From assembly GCA_934169725.1 (NCBI GenBank), contig CAKPOF010000003.1, positions 62,001 to 126,000 of the forward strand: a stretch of DNA of 64,000 nt. Direction: 5' to 3'. The notes under the pieces were generated by a model. That model had not been told where the DNA came from. It made no database searches and was given only the letters and a program-made list of their open reading frames with translations. Origin of the DNA: an uncultured Clostridia bacterium (GTDB taxonomy: Bacteria > Bacillota > Clostridia > TANB77 > CAG-508). Made by a program: the position numbers and the translations under genes. This document shows positions 16,857 through 25,205 of this stretch, piece by piece (within the stretch, counting starts at the first letter, position 1; each line of letters begins with the position of its first letter).

Positions 16857-17005
16857 ATTTAAAAATTTTTGATAGTTGCCAAAAATAAAAAAATATTGTA
16901 TAATCTAAATGAAATTGAAAGAAAGTTAGAAAAAAGGCTTATTTGATATTTATAAATGGTGCTAAATAATGCTAAAAAATTTTAAGTAATAATTATTTGA
17001 TTTTT

Positions 17006-17062
17006 CTTAAAATCCTGCGAGGGTTAAACCTCGTGCCGGTTCGATTCCGGCCATCTGCGCCA
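17006..17062 (+). other. attR: displaced 3' part of tRNA-Leu
   Basis: A tRNA-Leu 3' fragment from the anticodon loop to CCA, with a different variable arm from the intact gene. 17006-17019 and 17032-17058 are identical to the live tRNA. The discriminator here is G instead of A. Presumably this is the original host 3' end pushed aside by integration; it is followed by its own terminator. Confidence 0.85.
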
Positions 17063-17066
17063 CAGT

Positions 17067-17110
17067 AATATCAAGTGTTTTGTAAAATTCCACTTGGTAT
17101 TATTTTTTTT
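17067..17110 (+). terminator. Former tRNA-Leu terminator beyond attR
   Basis: AATATCAAGTG pairs with CACTTGGTATT with one mismatch, followed by an eight-T run. Its place directly after the displaced CCA supports the idea that this was the original tRNA 3' flank. Confidence 0.85.
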
Positions 17111-17127
17111 GCTTTTTTCAGAGTTCT

Positions 17128-17429
17128 AATGAAAAAGATACAAGGAATACTAACTTTTACTATTGAAGATGATAACGGAAAATTTAGAAATTATGGAGAA
17201 GCTGTTTATGATGGGGATATTCAAATATTTATGGCTCCACCTCATAGAATGGTTTCAGCATTAATGGATAACTTATACACAAGTAGAAATGGCTAAAACA
17301 CTTGATTTAACAAGAGATGGCATATCATATAATATTAAAATTCTAAAAGAAAAAGGCGTAATTGAAAGAATTGGTTCTACTAAAAATGGAATTTGGAAAA
17401 TGTACAATTTTGTCCATCAACAAATTTGA
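17128..17429 (+). pseudogene. Fic-family protein remnant
   Basis: Two pieces of a Fic gene. 17128-17296 encodes KFRNYGEAVYDGDIQIFMAP..., the N-terminal part of clostridial Fic proteins. 17289-17429, in another frame, encodes a C-terminal winged HTH (TRDGISYNIKILKEKGVIERIGSTKNGIWKMY). The central catalytic segment with HPFxxGNGR is missing, so it cannot be an active AMP-transferase. It lies just outside attR and suggests earlier insertions and deletions at this tRNA hot spot. Confidence 0.65.
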
Positions 17430-17589
17430 AAAATTGTACATTTTTGTATTGACATTAACATATTGTCTTGATGAATGCTATAAAGTATCCGGAAGGCTTC
17501 TATGGTGTTGTAAAGAATCAAAGGAAAAAAGTAAGAAAGTTATTCTTACAAATCCTTTGGATTGCAAAAATAAAATTAATCTAAAGGGA

Positions 17590-17841
17590 ATGATTGCCAA
17601 ATGGAAAGGTACAGGACACATTGAGTGGGAATTTATTTTAGCAGGATTATTCATTCATGATGTTGTTAATGCAATTGAGAATGATGATCAAGAAGCGGAC
17701 CTTACTTTCATGTTTAATCTTGACTTTCATGATAAGAATGGTAATACATTTACTGCACAGCAGGTATATGATCACTTAATTAAATCATTTACTATTGTTG
17801 ATGAAACAGATACAGAATTGAAACTTAAGTTCTGTATTTAA
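17590..17841 (+). CDS. Unrecognised ORF fragment
   Basis: An open frame runs from at least 17362, but the upstream part overlaps the Fic remnant. From ATG 17590 it gives about 83 residues (MIAKWKGTGHIEWEFILAG...FCI) with no good ribosome-binding site. It looks like the end of a longer protein. No family recognised. It may be another remnant of a lost element. Confidence 0.3.
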   Translation: MIAKWKGTGHIEWEFILAGLFIHDVVNAIENDDQEADLTFMFNLDFHDKNGNTFTAQQVYDHLIKSFTIVDETDTELKLKFCI

Positions 17842-17981
17842 CCAAACCAAAAAAGAAAAATCATTTTCTTTTCCTTGAAAAAGGTTTCTTTTTTTTTATT
17901 TAACTAATTTTGTTTTTATGTAAGTAGATTACAATATAAACTTTTGTATTATCATTTTTATAAAGAATTATAATTGTATAG

Positions 17982-18019
17982 AAAAATAAGAAAAAATAAA
18001 AAAATTTCTTATTTTTTTG
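17982..18019 (+). terminator. Terminator ahead of cotJ
   Basis: AAAAATAAGAAA pairs with TTTCTTATTTTT, followed by further Ts. It insulates the cotJ operon from upstream remnants. Confidence 0.7.
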
Positions 18020-18045
18020 TTTTGTAAATTTTTGAAGATAAAATG

Positions 18046-18053
18046 CATATAAT
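18046..18053 (+). promoter_or_regulatory. Possible sigma-E -10 element of cotJ
   Basis: CATATAAT about 24 bases before the cotJA start resembles the sigma-E -10 consensus (CATACAAT type). cotJ is known to be sigma-E controlled in Bacillus. No clear -35 element was identified. Confidence 0.35.
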
Positions 18054-18076
18054 GTAACAAAAGGAGGAATTTTAAT

Positions 18077-18430
18077 ATGTTTAGTAGAAGACATTGTTGT
18101 TGTATGAATAACAATTATTCAGATAATATGTGTGAATTACAAAATGATATTATAGAAAAAAAATGTAATAATGTAATATCATATGAAGATAATTCAGATA
18201 GTTGCGATTGTGGATTTGATGAAGAGCAAAGTGTTTTTCCTGAAAACCCAATGTTAGCACAAAGTTATGTTCCAATTCAATATATGGATAGAACATTTAA
18301 ACCAGGAGTAGGGTTAAAAATGGGAACTATTTTTCCAGAATTAGTAAGCCCCTATTCACCTTGTCAATCAATGGAAGAAATAAATTATATTGCTATGAGG
18401 AATGAAATAGGAAAGGGGTGCAACAGATGA
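18077..18430 (+). CDS. cotJA: Spore coat protein CotJA
   Basis: 117 residues. The C-terminal half carries the family core LAQSYVPIQYMDRTFKPGVGLKMGTIFPELVSPYSP, preceded by a Cys-rich, acidic N-terminal extension (CCC, CDCG). CotJA is an inner-coat component needed to place CotJC in the spore coat. AAAGGAGG lies eight bases before the ATG. Its stop overlaps the cotJB start (ATGA), showing translational coupling. Confidence 0.93.
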   Translation: MFSRRHCCCMNNNYSDNMCELQNDIIEKKCNNVISYEDNSDSCDCGFDEEQSVFPENPMLAQSYVPIQYMDRTFKPGVGLKMGTIFPELVSPYSPCQSMEEINYIAMRNEIGKGCNR

Positions 18431-18774
18431 TTATGAATGAAAATAGAGAATGTGGATGTAATAATGAAGAAATGTTTTCGACAAATCAAGAACAAGAAAA
18501 AATAGAAAATGATAGAAATATGGAATGTAATCAAAGAAGAGAAATGGCTATGCAAATAAGAAATTATGAATTTGCAATTACAGAATTAGCTCTATATTTA
18601 GATACACATCCAACAGATCAAAAAGCATTGTGTTTGCACAGAAAATATTGCAAAGAATGTAAAGAATTAAAAGATAAATATCAAAAAGTATATGGACCAT
18701 TAACAATAAATTATCCATGCAATAAATGGAGATGGCTAGAAGAACCATGGCCATGGGAAAGGGGGAATTATTAA
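18427..18774 (+). CDS. cotJB: Spore coat protein CotJB
   Basis: 115 residues. The conserved CotJB region spans the C-terminal two thirds (NYEFAITELALYLDTHPTDQKAL, the YGPLTINYP segment and WRWLEEPWPWE). An in-frame GTG at 18418 lies within the ribosome-binding site AAAGGGG, so the ATG at 18427 is preferred. That ATG overlaps the cotJA stop. The next gene starts at the base after its stop codon. Confidence 0.93.
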   Translation: MIMNENRECGCNNEEMFSTNQEQEKIENDRNMECNQRREMAMQIRNYEFAITELALYLDTHPTDQKALCLHRKYCKECKELKDKYQKVYGPLTINYPCNKWRWLEEPWPWERGNY

Positions 18775-19371
18775 ATGTGGACATATAATAAAATGTTGCA
18801 ATATCCTATTAATATAAAGTGTACAGATCCACGATTAGCAAAAGTTATTATTTCACAATATGGAGGTCCAGATGGAGAACTTAGTGCAGCACTTAGATAT
18901 TTGTCTCAAAGATTTGGAATGCCAGATCAAAAAGCAAAGGCAATTTTAAATGATATAGGTACAGAAGAATTAGCTCACTTAGAAATGGTAGGAACTATAG
19001 TACACCAATTAACAAAAGGAGCGTCAATAGAAGAAATAGAAAAAGCAGGATTAGGTGCGTATTATACAGATCATGGTGTTGATGTTTATCCTCAATCAGC
19101 GGCCGGAGTACCATTTGATGCAACATGTCTAGCATGCAAAGGTGACCCTGTAGCAAATTTACAGGAAAATTTAGCTGCAGAACAAAAAGCGAGGGCTACG
19201 TATGAAAAATTAATAGATTTATGTAGAGACAATCCGGATGTAATTGACCCATTGAGATATTTAAGAGAAAGAGAAGTTGTTCATTTCCAAAGATTTGGAG
19301 AAGCATTGCGTGGAGTTCAAGATAAATTAGCTGAAAGAAAATTTTACATGAATGATATGAAAAAATGTTAA
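18775..19371 (+). CDS. cotJC: CotJC, manganese-catalase-like spore coat protein
   Basis: 198 residues, a ferritin-like di-manganese protein related to Mn-catalase. Candidate metal ligands are in GELSAALRYL, TEELAHLEMV, LAAEQKARATYE and EREVVHFQRFGEA. It completes cotJABC without gaps. In other spore formers CotJC sits in the coat and is proposed to protect against peroxide. Confidence 0.96.
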   Translation: MWTYNKMLQYPINIKCTDPRLAKVIISQYGGPDGELSAALRYLSQRFGMPDQKAKAILNDIGTEELAHLEMVGTIVHQLTKGASIEEIEKAGLGAYYTDHGVDVYPQSAAGVPFDATCLACKGDPVANLQENLAAEQKARATYEKLIDLCRDNPDVIDPLRYLREREVVHFQRFGEALRGVQDKLAERKFYMNDMKKC

Positions 19372-19399
19372 TAAAAAAGTATTTAAAATTATAAATTTA

Positions 19400-19439
19400 A
19401 GGCTTAGTTGCAAAAATAGATGCAATTAAGTCTTTTTTT
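19400..19439 (+). terminator. Terminator of cotJABC
   Basis: AGGCTTAGTTGCA pairs with TGCAATTAAGTCT (with G-T wobbles), followed by a seven-T run. It is the first of three consecutive hairpins. Confidence 0.85.
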
Positions 19440-19473
19440 ATATAATAGGAAAATATTACTTTCCTATTATATA
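19439..19473. other. Second hairpin of the triple array
   Basis: A perfect 14-bp inverted repeat: TATATAATAGGAAA (19439-19452) with 19460-19473, loop of seven. It follows the first terminator directly and has no T-run of its own. Confidence 0.7.
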
Positions 19474-19506
19474 AAAAGCTACAATTGCTAGCTTTTTGAG
19501 TTTTTC
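19473..19506 (+). terminator. Third hairpin with T-rich tail
   Basis: AAAAAGCTA (19473-19481) pairs with TAGCTTTTT (19489-19497), followed by GAGTTTTTCC. Terminator-like in both orientations. Confidence 0.65.
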
Positions 19507-19594
19507 CTTATTTTAGTCAAAAATTTAAATTAGGCGAGAACAAAGGACGACTACGTTGCTTTATTAAAGAATATCATTTTTTAAGAAAATCATC

Positions 19595-19623
19595 TTGTTA
19601 CAATAATAACGATATGATATAAT
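19595..19623 (+). promoter_or_regulatory. Promoter of the polysaccharide locus
   Basis: TTGTTA (19595-19600), 17-base spacer, TATAAT (19618-19623), 36 bases before the first glycosyltransferase. The gap 19507-19594 shows nothing else I can name. Confidence 0.65.
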
Positions 19624-19658
19624 CATACACGAATTAAGAATAAAAAGGAAATGGATAA

Positions 19659-20642
19659 ATGGAAGAACAAATAGATATTTTAATGGCAACATATAACAGT
19701 AATATAGAATATTTAAAGAAACAAATAGAAAGTATACTAAATCAAACATATAAAAATATAAAGTTAATAATAAGTGATGACAATTCAACAAATAAAGAAG
19801 TTCAAGAAGAATTAAAAAAATACCAAATAAAAGATAAAAGAATTGATTTATATATCCAAGAAAAAAATTTAGGATATACAAAAAATTTTGGCTTTTTGTT
19901 AGAAAAATCTACAGCAAAATATATTATGTTTTCAGACCATGATGACATATGGTATGAAAACAAAGTGCAAAAAAGCTTAGAAAAGTTGAAAAAAGAAAAT
20001 GTTGACCTTATATATGTCAATTCAAATCAAATAAATGAAAAAGGTGAAAAGATTCAAGAGAATTATTTTAAATATAAAAATGTGCCTTTAATAAATAAAG
20101 AAAGTAAATTGGCAATATCAAGATGTGCGGGTATAGGATGTTCGCAAATATTTACTGAAAGTGTAAAAGAAAAAATGATACCATTTAAAGACAGTGTTAT
20201 GGCACATGATTGGTTAGCTGGATTTATTGCTAATGAGTTGAAAGGTCTTACATATATAGAAGAACCATTATTTGGATATAGACTTCATAATACAAATGTA
20301 TTTGGAGGAAGAAGTTTTTCGCAAAATATAGATAGATGGAAAAAAGAAAATGGAAATAGTTATAGATCATATCTAAAATATAGAAAAGAAAAAGTTATAG
20401 ATAAAGCATATTTAGATGGTGCGAAAATGTGTAATGAATATAGATTGGAAGATAAAAATAAAAAGTTTATAGATGATTTAGTTAGTTATTTGGAAAATAT
20501 AGAAAAATCTAAATATGTTAATTGGCATTTGACAAAATATTTTAAATTTTTTGCTGGAAAAAACTTATTAAAAAAAATGATAAAAGAAATTATGATTTTT
20601 CATTTTCCAATATTGGGTTATATAGTTTTCAAATATCAATAA
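19659..20642 (+). CDS. Glycosyltransferase family 2
   Basis: 327 residues. The GT-A domain occupies residues 1-220: IDILMATYNSN, a first nucleotide-binding Asp in ISDDNS, and the DHDD metal-binding motif. The acceptor side shows AHDWLAGFIANEL and the GYRLHNTN segment typical of rhamnosyl-type GT2 enzymes. No membrane helices. It presumably adds a sugar to a lipid-linked surface polymer in the cytoplasm. Donor not predictable. The next gene encodes a close paralogue (both begin MEEQID.LMATYN). Confidence 0.87.
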   Translation: MEEQIDILMATYNSNIEYLKKQIESILNQTYKNIKLIISDDNSTNKEVQEELKKYQIKDKRIDLYIQEKNLGYTKNFGFLLEKSTAKYIMFSDHDDIWYENKVQKSLEKLKKENVDLIYVNSNQINEKGEKIQENYFKYKNVPLINKESKLAISRCAGIGCSQIFTESVKEKMIPFKDSVMAHDWLAGFIANELKGLTYIEEPLFGYRLHNTNVFGGRSFSQNIDRWKKENGNSYRSYLKYRKEKVIDKAYLDGAKMCNEYRLEDKNKKFIDDLVSYLENIEKSKYVNWHLTKYFKFFAGKNLLKKMIKEIMIFHFPILGYIVFKYQ

Positions 20643-20657
20643 TAGAGCTACTTTGGA

Positions 20658-20686
20658 TTGACAAATATAAATTTTAAATATAGAAT
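20658..20686 (+). promoter_or_regulatory. Internal promoter before the second glycosyltransferase
   Basis: TTGACA (20658-20663), 17-base spacer, TAGAAT (20681-20686), 39 bases before the ATG at 20726. Confidence 0.65.
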
Positions 20687-20725
20687 GAAAAAAACAAAAA
20701 GCAATTAACAAATGTAGGTGAGTAA

Positions 20726-21715
20726 ATGGAAGAACAAATAGATGTATTAATGGCAACATATAATGGAGAAAAATATTTAAAAGAACAGATAGAAAGTGTA
20801 TTAAATCAAACATATAAAAATATAAGGCTGGTAATTTCAGATGATTGTTCTAAAGATGGAACAATAAATATTTTAAAACAATATGAAAATGATAAAAGAA
20901 TAGAAGTACATTATCATGAAAAAAACCAGGGATATATAAAAAATTTTGAATATTTATTAAAGCAAGTAAAAAATAACATATACATGTTATCAGACCAAGA
21001 TGATGTATGGATGCCTGAAAAAATAACAAAATCATATGAAAAATTAATAAAAAATGACGCTGATATGGTTTTTGCTGATTTAGAGGTTGTTGATGAAAAT
21101 TTAAAAACAATATATCCATCATTCAACAAATTCATGTTATTAGATAGAAAAATAAATAAATATATAAATAGTTACAAGCTAAATTATTTATATAATTGCA
21201 TAACAGGATGTACTTTAATGTCAAAATCAAAATGGATAAAGGATATTTTGCCAATACCAACAGATTCTAAATATTTAATTCATGATCATTGGATAGGAAT
21301 AATAGTGTCATTAAATGGTAAAATAGTGTACATGCCTGAAAAATATATAAAATATAGACAACATGGAAATAACCAAGTGGGAACAGAAAAAATTTCGCAT
21401 GGATTTAAAAAACTTGAACAGGTAAGAAAATTATTTATAAATGTAAAACTTGGAGTTTTTGGAACATATGTAAAACATAATGAAAAATTTCCAAGTGAAC
21501 TTCAAAAATTAAATAGGGAAGCTTTGGAATATTTTAAAATGTTAGAAAAGAAAAAAAACTTTAATTTTAAAGGATGGAAAACATTTTATAAATTGTATAA
21601 AAATGAAACCACAAAATATTTTATAGAAAATTTCTTAATTTTGAATATGCCAAGAGTTGTAGAAATTCCGTTTGCAATTAGACATGTGATTTTAAAAATA
21701 TTAGGAAAGAGATAA
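20726..21715 (+). CDS. Glycosyltransferase family 2, paralogue of the preceding gene
   Basis: 329 residues. The GT-A fold is shown by IDVLMATYNGEKYLKEQIESV, ISDDCSKDGT and the DQDDVW motif, then HDHWIGIIVSLNG and KYRQHGNNQVG. The start and the C-terminal layout resemble the gene at 19659, pointing to duplication. A rhamnosyltransferase role would fit the rfb genes downstream, but the specificity is an inference. Confidence 0.87.
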   Translation: MEEQIDVLMATYNGEKYLKEQIESVLNQTYKNIRLVISDDCSKDGTINILKQYENDKRIEVHYHEKNQGYIKNFEYLLKQVKNNIYMLSDQDDVWMPEKITKSYEKLIKNDADMVFADLEVVDENLKTIYPSFNKFMLLDRKINKYINSYKLNYLYNCITGCTLMSKSKWIKDILPIPTDSKYLIHDHWIGIIVSLNGKIVYMPEKYIKYRQHGNNQVGTEKISHGFKKLEQVRKLFINVKLGVFGTYVKHNEKFPSELQKLNREALEYFKMLEKKKNFNFKGWKTFYKLYKNETTKYFIENFLILNMPRVVEIPFAIRHVILKILGKR

Positions 21716-21731
21716 AATAGTATAAAAGGAA

Positions 21732-23516
21732 GTGATTGTAATAAAAAAAATTATAAAAAAAATTTATAAAATTTTCTTCAAAGAAACACCAACGGAAAAA
21801 TTTAATAGAGAAGAACAAGAAAATTATCAAAAATGGATTATTAATAATGAACCTAATGAAGATGAACTTAAAAATCAACGTAAAGTAAAATTCAAATTTA
21901 TGCCTAAAATTAGCATAGTTATTCCTCTTTATAATACACCAGAAAAATACTTTGATGAACTATTAATATCTTTAAATGAACAAACTTATGCAAATTGGGA
22001 ATTGTGCTTAGCAGATGGGAGTCAAAAAGAAAATGAGCATATAAAGAAAATAATTAGTTTATATGGAGATAGAATAAAATATAAAAGTATTGGAAGAAAT
22101 AAGGGGATTTCGGGTAATACTAATGAAGCACTGAAATTAGCAACTGGAGATTATATAGCATTAATGGATCAAGATGATTTATTGCCAAAATTTGCTTTAT
22201 ATGAAATTGTAAAAACTATAAATGAAAATGATGATGTAGATTTTATATATTCAGATGAAGATAAAGTTTATGAAAAAGGTGATATAAAAATAAGAACATC
22301 ACCACATTTTAAGCAAGATTATGCTATTGATACATTAAGAAGTTATAATTATATATGTCATTTTTCGATTTTTAGTAAAAAATTAATATCTAGGATAGGA
22401 GAGTTTAACTCAGAATTTGATGGGAGCCAAGATTACGATTTTATATTAAGAGCAACCGAGAATGCAAATAAGATTATTCATATACCAAAAATATTATATA
22501 ATTGGAGAATTAGTGAAAGTTCTGTTGCATCTGGTTCAAGTGCAAAACCATATGCTTATGAAGCTGCAAAAAGAGCACTGTTAACAAGTTTAGAGAGAAA
22601 TGATATATATAATGCAAAGGTGGAAGATTCGAAAGTTATAGGATTATATAATGTTACATATCCAATTTTGAAAGAGGAAAAAATTTCAATAATAATTCCA
22701 AATAAAAATAATAAAAAACAACTAAGGAAATGTATAAATTCTATAATGAAATCAACATATAATAATTTTGAAATAATTATAGTTGATAGTAGTGACAATA
22801 AAAGTATTTTAAAATATTATAACAAAATAAAAGAAAACGAAAAGATAAAAATAGAATTAACAGATTATAAAGAATATAATTATTTTAAATTATGTAATTA
22901 TGGGGCAAATAAATCAAATGGTGAATATTTAGTTTTTTTAAATAGTGATATAAAAATAGTTTCTAAGGATTGGTTAGAAAAGATTCTATCTAACTGTCAA
23001 AGGAATGAAGTTGGATGCATTGGCGGAAAAATATTATATAAAAATAAAAAAATAAAACATGCTGGGATAGCTCTGAATTTAATGGGATTGTTTGGCAATA
23101 TCAATAGATTAGAAAAAAGTAAAAGTCCAGGATATTTTGGTAGAATAATGATACAACAAAATGTTATGGCTATTTCAAGTCAATTGATAGGTGTATCTAA
23201 AAAAATATTTGAAAAAGTCAATGGATTTGATTTTAATTATAAGGATGGATATTGTGATGTTGATTTTTGCTTAAAAATAAATGATATTGATAAATTAGTT
23301 GTATATAATCCTTATATAATAGGATGTGATAAAGGAACAATACAATTAAAATATGATGAGGATAAGACTTCTGATGAAGAAATTTTAAAGAAATGGAATA
23401 AATATTTTATAAAAGAAGATAAATATTTTAATCCTAATTTTCGTAAAGATGTATCAAATATGAGAATAAATCCTAACAAAATAAAATATGAAAAAACAAA
23501 AAATACATATAATTAA
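21732..23516 (+). CDS. Tandem two-domain GT2 glycosyltransferase
   Basis: About 594 residues with two GT-A modules. Module 1 (about 60-290) has ISIVIPLYNTPE, GDYIALMDQDD and SDEDKVYEKG. Module 2 (about 315-560) has ISIIIPNKNNKKQLRKC, the acidic VFLNSDI motif and a degenerate acceptor region. The order matches large rhamnan/O-chain transferases that make two linkages. The start is uncertain: GTG 21732 lies one base from AAAGGA, and no ATG is available nearby. It follows the previous gene by 16 bases. Confidence 0.83.
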   Translation: MIVIKKIIKKIYKIFFKETPTEKFNREEQENYQKWIINNEPNEDELKNQRKVKFKFMPKISIVIPLYNTPEKYFDELLISLNEQTYANWELCLADGSQKENEHIKKIISLYGDRIKYKSIGRNKGISGNTNEALKLATGDYIALMDQDDLLPKFALYEIVKTINENDDVDFIYSDEDKVYEKGDIKIRTSPHFKQDYAIDTLRSYNYICHFSIFSKKLISRIGEFNSEFDGSQDYDFILRATENANKIIHIPKILYNWRISESSVASGSSAKPYAYEAAKRALLTSLERNDIYNAKVEDSKVIGLYNVTYPILKEEKISIIIPNKNNKKQLRKCINSIMKSTYNNFEIIIVDSSDNKSILKYYNKIKENEKIKIELTDYKEYNYFKLCNYGANKSNGEYLVFLNSDIKIVSKDWLEKILSNCQRNEVGCIGGKILYKNKKIKHAGIALNLMGLFGNINRLEKSKSPGYFGRIMIQQNVMAISSQLIGVSKKIFEKVNGFDFNYKDGYCDVDFCLKINDIDKLVVYNPYIIGCDKGTIQLKYDEDKTSDEEILKKWNKYFIKEDKYFNPNFRKDVSNMRINPNKIKYEKTKNTYN

Positions 23517-23533
23517 AATTAGAAAGATTGTAT

Positions 23534-23562
23534 TTGATTTAAAAAAAAGTTAGTGTTATAAT
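23534..23562 (+). promoter_or_regulatory. Promoter of the ABC exporter genes
   Basis: TTGATT (23534-23539), 17-base spacer, TATAAT (23557-23562). It ends immediately before an in-frame ATG at 23563, which would therefore sit upstream of the transcript start and is unlikely to be used. Confidence 0.75.
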
Positions 23563-23607
23563 ATGCAAAATAATAAATATAAAAAAATGAAAAAGAGAGG
23601 TAGTAGA

Positions 23608-24348
23608 ATGAAAAATAAATCTGATATTGTAATAGATGTAAAAAATGTTAGCAAACATTTTAATGTATATTACGATAAAGCAAATACTTTAAAAGAGAGA
23701 GCTATTTTTTGGAAAAGAAATAATCATGAAGTTAGAAAAGTTTTGAATGATATTAATGTTCAAATTAAATCAGGTGAAACAGTTGCGTTAATAGGAGTAA
23801 ATGGATCTGGAAAAAGTACTCTATTAAAATTAATGACAAAAATAATCTATCCTAATGAAGGAGAAATTGAGGTAAAAGGAAAATTAACATCAATGCTTGA
23901 ATTAGGTGCTGGATTCCATCCGGATTTTTCAGGAATGGAAAATATATATTTTAATGCATCAATTTTTGGTTTATCAAAAAAAGAAATTGATGATAGATTA
24001 GAAGATATTATAGAATTTTCAGAATTAAGAGATTATATTGATAATCCTGTAAGAACATATTCATCAGGAATGTATATGAGATTAGCATTTTCTATTGCAA
24101 TAAATGTTGACGCAGATATACTTTTAATTGATGAGATATTATCAGTTGGTGACAAACATTTTCAAGATAAATGTTTTAATAAAATGCAAGAATTAAAAAA
24201 AGAAGGAAAAACTATAGTACTTGTAACACATGATTTAGGTGCAGCACAAAGATTATGTGACAGAACTATATGGCTAAGTAATGGTAAGATAAGAATGGAT
24301 GGAAATACAGCAGATGTTTTAGAGCAATATGTAAAGGAATGTTCATAA
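23608..24348 (+). CDS. Polysaccharide ABC exporter, ATP-binding subunit
   Basis: 246 residues, TagH/Wzt/RfbE type without the C-terminal sugar-binding extension. Walker A GVNGSGKST, signature SSGMYMRLAF, Walker B ILLIDEILSVGD and H-loop VTHD are all intact. Upstream in-frame ATGs exist from 23563, but AGAGAGG (23594-23600) and the promoter at 23534 favour 23608. With the permease in the next gene it exports a completed lipid-linked glycan. Confidence 0.92.
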   Translation: MKNKSDIVIDVKNVSKHFNVYYDKANTLKERAIFWKRNNHEVRKVLNDINVQIKSGETVALIGVNGSGKSTLLKLMTKIIYPNEGEIEVKGKLTSMLELGAGFHPDFSGMENIYFNASIFGLSKKEIDDRLEDIIEFSELRDYIDNPVRTYSSGMYMRLAFSIAINVDADILLIDEILSVGDKHFQDKCFNKMQELKKEGKTIVLVTHDLGAAQRLCDRTIWLSNGKIRMDGNTADVLEQYVKECS

Positions 24349-24384
24349 TAATTATCAGATATTAAATTAATAAGGAGAAATAAA

Positions 24385-25161
24385 ATGTTAAAAAGAATTA
24401 AAGAATTATATTTTTATAGACAATTTTTAAAAACATCAGTAAAGAAAGAATTTCGTGGTAAATATAAAAAATCATTTTTGGGAGTGTTGTGGTCATTTAT
24501 AAATCCACTTTTACAATTATTAATATATGCACTTGTATTTCCATATATTTTAAGAATTCATGAAGAAAATTACATAATGTTTTTATTTTCAGCATTAATT
24601 CCATGGAATTTCTTTGCTACAATAATTTCACAAAGTACATCAGTTATAGTTGGTAATGGAGGAATATTAAAAAAAGTATATTTCCCGAGGGAAATTTTAC
24701 CTATTTCAATTGTAATAAGTGGCGCAATAAATTTTTTAATTTCTTGTATTATAATTTTTGCGGCATTGTTAATTTCAGGAATGGGAATAACAATTAATGT
24801 GCTATGGTTGCCTGTAATATTATTAGTTCAATGTATTATCACATTAGCAATTTGTTTTGTTCTATCAGCTCTTACTGTTTTTATAAGAGATTTAGAATAT
24901 TTTATAAATGTATTATTACAATTGTGGATGTATGTAACACCAGTTATATATAAAATAGAAATGATACCAGAAAAATTGGCAAAATTATTCCGTATAAACC
25001 CAATGGTTGAAATAATAAATGCTTATAGAGACATATTTTATTATCAGACAATGCCAAATTTAAAAGCACTTGGAATTTTAGCTGTTATAGGAATAGTAAT
25101 AATGTTCATAGGATATTGGATATTCAAAAAACTTGAGAAAAAATTTGCTGAAGAATTATAA
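24385..25161 (+). CDS. Polysaccharide ABC-2 type permease
   Basis: 258 residues with about six transmembrane helices, TagG/RfbA/Wzm family. The amphipathic N-terminus is followed by KKEFRGKYKKSFLGVLWSFINPLLQ, the hallmark of this group. It pairs with the ATPase 36 bases upstream. A flippase gene is also present at 31074, so the locus may make two polymers or have mixed ancestry. Confidence 0.92.
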   Translation: MLKRIKELYFYRQFLKTSVKKEFRGKYKKSFLGVLWSFINPLLQLLIYALVFPYILRIHEENYIMFLFSALIPWNFFATIISQSTSVIVGNGGILKKVYFPREILPISIVISGAINFLISCIIIFAALLISGMGITINVLWLPVILLVQCIITLAICFVLSALTVFIRDLEYFINVLLQLWMYVTPVIYKIEMIPEKLAKLFRINPMVEIINAYRDIFYYQTMPNLKALGILAVIGIVIMFIGYWIFKKLEKKFAEEL

Positions 25162-25205
25162 AGTTGAGATTTATGAATTACATAATAATATATAAGGAGT
25201 AAAAA

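Larger units (their letters stand above)
11040..17058. mobile_element. Integrated island in tRNA-Leu
   Basis: About 6 kb bounded by a 27-base identical repeat: 11040-11066 in the tRNA 3' end and 17032-17058 in a displaced tRNA fragment. The integrase gene is next to the tRNA and points towards it. Other contents are an excisionase-like gene, an HTH gene, XRE and RHH repressors, a prepilin-like cargo gene, a truncated hrcA and a broken zinc-knuckle ORF. No conjugation, capsid or replication genes are seen, so it is a minimal integrative or satellite-like element, or a decayed one. Confidence 0.9.

Noticed and set aside
17075..17127. Upstream extension of the Fic fragment (start at 17075)
   Set aside because: It would begin inside the old tRNA terminator hairpin; the homology starts at the internal ATG 17128.
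19530..19560. Possible decayed copy of the structured repeat core (GGACGACTACG resembling GGTCGCTTACG)
   Set aside because: Similarity covers only about ten bases and neither the stems nor the left motif are present.
23563..23607. Earlier in-frame start for the ABC ATPase
   Set aside because: The ATG directly follows the -10 box of a good promoter, so it would lie upstream of the transcript start. ATG 23608 has AGAGAGG.
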